Source: Stenogyne calaminthoides (lineage: Eukaryota > Streptophyta > Magnoliopsida > Lamiales > Lamiaceae). From it: a stretch of DNA of 64,000 bases. The stretch spans positions 32,386,222 to 32,450,221 of the forward strand of contig JBBCBC010000019.1 of assembly GCA_037126765.1 (NCBI GenBank), in the 5' to 3' direction. The translations under genes and the position numbers were made by a program. The notes under the pieces are model-generated. The model was not told the DNA's origin, ran no database searches, and saw nothing but the letters and a program-made list of their open reading frames with translations. Positions 59,457 through 64,000 of the stretch are shown piece by piece. Every line of letters begins with the position of its first letter. Positions within the stretch are counted from its first letter, which is position 1.

Positions 59457-62400
59457 CTACAACTTAACTTTTCTTAAATGTGTCGACTCCTCGGGGTCTT
59501 TGAGACCCCATAATCGAGTCTGCTGTTGTATCACCAAAATCGAAGCCTCCCCTTTAACTTCCAAGGTTGCAAAAATCTCCCCGATTGCTCCCAACTCCTC
59601 TCGTTTATTCCACTTTTCAATCTGCTGTATGATTTCTGAATCACCATGTCTCCTACCAACCATAATAAGATTATACTCATCCAGTAAAGATCTAGCTGCT
59701 GCAACAACATCCATTCCACAAGTCACCCTCTCCTTTTTTATCGTTATTACGTCCTCTTTATGCTTCTTTTCTGCTTCAAATTGCTCAAAATTTCAGCATC
59801 CAGCGTTTTGCTCCTCTCTGTTCCTGCCACAATCTGACACGCGTGCCGCAGCCACAAACTGTATTACAGTTAGCCTAATGTTAGAACGTTCCAAAATTCT
59901 TCTTGCATATGCTAAAGCTTCCCGATCATCTGCCCCCTCCAAAGAAGAGGACCACAACTCTGAATACCGAATCTTGAAAAGACAATCTGAGGCTAGAATG
60001 GTCAATAAGAATCCCAACAGAACAAGGAGCCTTTTCGAATACATACTTAGTAAGTTGCCTATATGAGTGAACGGGTCCCACCAGCTCCCCCGAGCTCTGA
60101 AACGGAAGGATAATGAGAATGGTTCGGTTTTCTAAAGCTAAGGAACACACATCGTTGTGCATTGTCTTATAAGGGGCGATACCCTTGTAGCAATGTACGG
60201 AGAAATAACCGGGATTTTCCTGCTCAAACTTTTTGAAAGCATTGAAAATCCTTTCGGATTTAGTGGGACGACGAGCGGGCTTGTCCCATTTTTTGTAAGA
60301 AACGAGGAGAGACGAGGACCGTCCTATTAGCTCGATTAGGTGGAGAACTACCAAGTTGATCGGTGAAGCCTGTGTGGTATTGGAAAGTTGAAGGAGGCTG
60401 ATAATAGAGTGAACATTTTCTTGCTGATGAATGCATGCAAGTATATTTAGTTCCTCATCTCCTCTAAGGTGAAGAATAGTCCTCCTTCTATAAGCAGTGA
60501 ACCGTTTCGAAGGGTCATAGAGCATCTTTACTATTGGTGAGATCAGTCCTGATAATGTAACCACGGAAATGATCATAATCGTATAGATTTCGTCAGTTAA
60601 TCCCTGTAAATAATGGATAAAAGAAAGAAACAATGAAGGTTGAGATGATATCCATGATTTTACAATTATTATGTAATGGGATAGTATCATTTTTTATCCT
60701 TAAAGTTCAATTTTTCCAGTTTAGGTCTCCCTCTTTCACTCACTATAATGTTTGGTCCTGAATGTACACTTTTTCTCCCACATTTAGTCCCACCGTTAGT
60801 TGACCGTTATAGTGAGTGAAAGAGGGAGACCAAAACTGGAAAAATCCACTATTTGGGGTGCTAAATGTAATGTTTAAAAGTTTTTTTACTTACTTTTACT
60901 TTTATTTTTTGATAATTATATTTAAGTACAGAACTCTTAAATAATTCAATTTAGCACTCTACAAATAGTTGATTCGTCATCCAACTAACTCTAGGAACAA
61001 AATGTTAGAGTAAAGGTGTCCGGGACCAAATTTGAGAGTGAATGAAAGACAAATTTGAGAGTGAATGAAAGAGATTGATCAAAACTGGAAAAAGGCAAAC
61101 TTTAGGGACCTAAAATGACATTAACCCTTATGAAACATAAATATTGTATAAGGTGAGACTTACTTCATTGTTCTTGATGTCATTCAAGACAGCGAGTTCA
61201 ACGACTCCTTTTGTGTTCATGATCAGCCCAAGAGATATAGAGCATCACGAAATGGCATTCTACATATAACAAGAGGCAACATCGACCCCATAATCTTCCC
61301 TACAAATGCAACCAAAACAACCAATTGCAGAACTAGATAATTATTCATGTTTTTATGCAAAACACATCCACTTTCAATCCAGCAACAGCAAAAAAAAGAG
61401 GCAACAACATCAACGAGACGAAGCAATCAAGTGTCTCCACCAATGCTGCTCCAAGTGGTGGCCCTTCGGGCACAATCAAGCCCAGAACTAGTGAAGCTGT
61501 AATTGCTGTAATTCCGATAACCTCACCAGCAAATGCACCAACCATCAATACAACGAGGACAAAAATTATATATCTCTCCTTCACAGGCCTTGTTTCAGGG
61601 TGCGTTGGATTACCCACAAAGCAGCAGGACGAACCACCAATACAACAAGAAGAACAAATAAAGCAAGGGATACAGAAAACCCTATGATTACAATGAGTGG
61701 TTTAGTTCTGGCTAATTTTGCAGCAAATTTTATACAGGTGAAAGCCCAGAAGCAGACATCACAGATAATCGAAGAAGAAGAGGCTAACCGTCAATCTCCG
61801 AATTAAGAATCTTGAGCTCATCAAGGAAGCAAGCAACAACAGGAAAAGCTGTCATTGAGAGCATAGTTACCATATAAGGAAGTGCTTTTGCAACATCTTT
61901 GTCCAAAGATGAATACTTTTCAAGGAGAAAAACAGTTGAACCAGCAAGCCCGTACGGTATGAGAAAGGCTAAGATGCCCACCGTTACAGCTTTTTTACCA
62001 GATTTCACAACCATGGAGATGTCCATTTTCACTCCAATCAGGGAAACAAAGAGCATGAAACCGAAAACGGAGACTGTATCTAGCACTAATCTAGATTTTC
62101 TTGGAAATACTCTGCCCAAGTATGATATATTCTGCCCCAAAACTGATGGCCCTAGTAATACACCAGCCTGATCAATGCAAATTATCCAAAATTATCAAAT
62201 TCAACCTAGTAATTAAATACATTTAAATAGTTAACATGCTCAGTTTTAAGAATATTTATACCTGCAACAGAACAACCCCCCCTACTAACTTTCCAAATTA
62301 ACCAATTATCGAATCCAAATATACACTGGAACATACACTCAAAAAGGCATTTACTATAATATTAACTAGCTCACAAGTGTAAGTTTAATAATCTTAACAG

Positions 62401-62742
62401 CAGCAGCAAAATAACATTACCTAGCGATCAAACAATATCCAAATAGGTTTTACCAAAAAGGTCTTAAAACACAAATTAATCATCATACAGCTTAAATGTA
62501 ATGCAAATTCAAAAAATTAGGGCACTCACGAGAATCTGAGCCACAATCAAGGGTTGTCGAACCGGCTTGAGAAGGAAGTGAACTAATCGAGTTACCACAG
62601 AAATAAGCGAAAGCTGGAGCAAAAAAGAAGGAACAGAATAACCCATAGGATTTTCTCCGAACGGTAAGCCTCGAGAGTTAATCTGATTGTATGTGTAGCA
62701 AACGTAGGAGGGATCGTAACCCCCATTATTGGTCTCGTTCAT
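59457..62742 (-). CDS. CHX: CHX cation/H+ antiporter, three exons, several frame breaks
   Basis: This is a CPA2-type cation/H+ exchanger of the plant CHX family, which moves K+ and protons across endomembranes or the plasma membrane. Exons on the minus strand: 62742-62530, 62167-61164, 60603-59457; both introns are GT..AG, phase 0. The start ATG at 62742 gives MNETNNGGYDPSYVCY. Exon 1: NPMGYSVPSFLLQL and PVRQPLIVAQIL. Exon 2: AGVLLGPSVLG, LIGVKMDISMV, TAFPVVACFLDELKILNSEI, FFAVAGLKVDVF and LIMNTKGVVELAVLNDI, the antiporter membrane domain. Exon 3: LTDEIYTIMIISVV then the cytosolic C-terminal domain with LVVLHLIELIGRSS, NDVCSLALENRTILIILPFQ and VVLFFGG.ADDREALAYA. Single-base losses at about 61792, 61598-61600, 61350-61354 and 61226-61228, one gain in the run 59933-59937, and a compensating pair near 59806 and 59767 break the frame. 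With frame switches the length is about 788 residues, normal for CHX. The paralogue is not assigned; it is closest in motif style to the CHX15 type. Confidence 0.9.
60683..61127. mobile_element. MITE-like inverted repeat in CHX intron 2
   Basis: CCAGTTTAGGTCTCCCTCTTTCACTCACTATAA (from about 60717) is mirrored by TTATAGTGAGTGAAAGAGGG and onward (60808-60840). An outer pair, TCATTTTTTATCCTTAAAGT at 60688 and ACTTTAGGGACCTAAAATGA at 61099, brackets the whole unit. It lies wholly within the intron between 60603 and 61164. Confidence 0.7.
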
Positions 62743-63554
62743 GGCCCCCAAAATTCCAGAAACAAATTTGTCAAAAGTGTTGGAAATGCAACATTATCGT
62801 TTCACAATCATTTGAAATGGTGTTGATTTTTTTTCTTAGATCTGAAAGAGAGAAGAAAGTGCAGGAAAGGTTGAGACTTGAGAGAGAGAGAATGGTGGAA
62901 TTGCCGGTATTGGAGAGAGCATGCATGTTGTGTGTGGCACCAAATATTGGTTATATTTGCATTGCAATAAAGTATTCGCAATGTTCTCTAAAATAAAATA
63001 TTTTGAGATATATAATATTTAACAAAAGAAATATGTTTTATTTCTGATGTTTGAATATGTAGCATTAGCAAGGGAATTATATTCAACTCTTCTTCTTTGG
63101 CGCGTCTATAAAAAGTTCACCACCTTGCAATATTATTCGACAATGAAGAGTTTAAGAATTATAAGTTCCATATAGTTTTATACTAGAGGGCTTTATATGT
63201 GTGAGGCTCACGGTGGATTTGCGAGGTAATTCAGAAAGATTAACGCTTTTAACACTAACACTTTTGAGGAGTTGAGTGTTTTTTTAAAGACAATCAATTA
63301 CAAATAGTTCACTCAAGATAATCAATTACAATAACTCTTTTCTACCATCGGAAAGATGTATAACATCATTTCATCCCGCTATTGACCAAAACCGCCCACC
63401 ACCAGAGGGGGATCACCCAAAACCGCAACCCTTTCTAAAGTATACTTATTTGAGAGTTTTTTTTTCTTGCTAAAAGTTCAATTAGGGCCCATTGATATTT
63501 AAATCTAGATCGAAGTCCCCATAGTAAGAAAAAGGCTGTAAGACAAGACTTATA
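62743..63554. other. CHX upstream region
   Basis: This holds the CHX leader and promoter, reading leftward. The leader is CT-rich on the minus strand (GAGAGAGAG on the plus strand near 62881-62893). No certain TATA box is seen; AAATATTATATATCTC (minus strand) near 63005-63020 is a weak candidate. No other gene is seen. Confidence 0.4.
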
Positions 63555-63722
63555 TAAGATTTAAATTATAACTTGTTGTTATCTTGAAAGATGCAACTTG
63601 TTTACACTGAATCGTACAATTATTTATATGAAAAAATAGTTGTACGTTTTAGTACAAACAATTGCATTTTTCAGTATAACAAGTTACACAGTTCTAAAAT
63701 GCACTATGAATGCAGTTTGGCA
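63555..63722. mobile_element. Palindromic MITE, ~170 bp (family copy 2)
   Basis: ATAACTTGTTGTTATCTTGA..GATGCAA is mirrored by TTGCATTTTTCAGTATAACAAGTTAC. The inner part, CGTACAATTATTTATATG, pairs with AAAATAGTTGTACG. It shares CAGTATAACAnGTTA and AAAATGCACTATGAnTGCA with 52650-52831. Confidence 0.6.
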
Positions 63723-63816
63723 CGAACGATATAAAACTTCGGCCTTAAATACTTAATATAAAGGCTTGCACTGCTACCCGTGAAAGTTACTATCGATGTA
63801 AAGCAAAACACGAATT

Positions 63817-63972
63817 ACGTTTGAATTCAATTTCCATGTGAGAAATTAGTTGAGTTATGAAGTCTTATCAACTGCCCAAATGTAATCATTCTTGACGTTT
63901 GAATTCAATCTCCATGTGAGAAATTAATTGAGTTATGGAGCCTGATCAACTGCCCCGAATATAGGAATTCTT
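63817..63972. repeat. 78-bp tandem duplication
   Basis: The unit ACGTTTGAATTCAATTTCCA...TTCTTG occurs at 63817-63894 and 63895-63972 with a few substitutions. It contains GTGAGAAATTAnTTGAGTTATG and ATCAACTGCCC. Confidence 0.85.
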
Positions 63973-64000
63973 GACGAATTGCACGGCAGAACAATGACGA

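Noticed and set aside
59793..59795. In-frame TGA as the true CHX stop
   Set aside because: The conserved C-terminal part (GMDVVAAARSLLDEYNLIMV) continues beyond it in the same frame, and a pair of A-run indels on either side explains it.
1..64000. CRISPR arrays, operons, bacterial-type systems
   Set aside because: Introns, plant gene families and plant transposons throughout show nuclear plant DNA; the tandem repeats here lack the spacer pattern of CRISPR.

Overview
This is eukaryotic nuclear DNA from a flowering plant, almost certainly a eudicot. It has AT-rich intergenic sequence, split genes with GT..AG introns, and plant-specific gene families (plant EXO70B, CHX, DUF4228/PADRE). It also carries dense plant transposable elements of nearly every major order: copia and gypsy LTR elements, a LINE, Helitron, hAT, CACTA, Mutator-like and Stowaway-like elements. 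The species cannot be fixed from the sequence.

Layout. 1-1.6 kb: AT-rich, with a direct duplication and simple repeats. 1.6-6.2 kb: a three-level nest. A decayed RNase H-type (RVT_3) pseudogene is split by a hAT-type MITE with an 8-bp target duplication, and that MITE is split by a 3.4-kb Helitron whose two ends can be placed to the base. 7.0-22.7 kb: a ~1.2-kb long-inverted-repeat (foldback) element is split by a 14.5-kb Ty1/copia element on the minus strand. The copia element has LTRs of 1,552 and 1,545 bp, a primer-binding site, a polypurine tract and a 5-bp ACTAG target duplication. Its gag-pol is riddled with frame breaks, and an extra ~5.5-kb region lies between pol and the 3' LTR. 22.9-27.2 kb: a sorting nexin 2 gene (PX plus BAR). 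27.9-29.5 kb: a cluster of tandem duplications and a MITE. 33.8-35.6 kb: a single-exon EXO70B1-type exocyst gene. 36.8-37.8 kb: a LINE remnant abutting a CACTA terminus. 37.8-49.4 kb: a Ty3/gypsy element on the minus strand with an extra antisense ORF, as in the Tat/Retand lineage. 54.0-55.5 kb: a Mutator-like MITE inserted next to the TATA box of a small DUF4228/PADRE gene. 56.5-57.6 kb: a MITE and a probable solo LTR. 59.5-62.7 kb: a three-exon CHX cation/H+ antiporter gene on the minus strand.

The four host genes have no operon-like relation. SNX2 and EXO70B1 both serve endomembrane traffic (retromer/endosome sorting and exocyst tethering), CHX acts in endomembrane or plasma-membrane K+/pH homeostasis, and the PADRE protein is a probable membrane-anchored stress-response factor. 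Their proximity looks incidental.

The strongest cross-cutting observation concerns the sequence itself. All three longer host genes are otherwise well conserved, yet each carries one or more single-base frame changes, mostly in homopolymer runs: SNX2 one, EXO70B1 two, CHX five plus a compensating pair. Undoing each gives proteins of the expected family length. The two copia LTRs likewise differ in short messy patches separated by long perfect blocks. This is more like uncorrected consensus error than gene death, though true pseudogenisation cannot be excluded here. I found no convincing undescribed biological system. The most distinctive structures are the nested insertions, the antisense retrotransposon ORF and the TE-abutted PADRE promoter.
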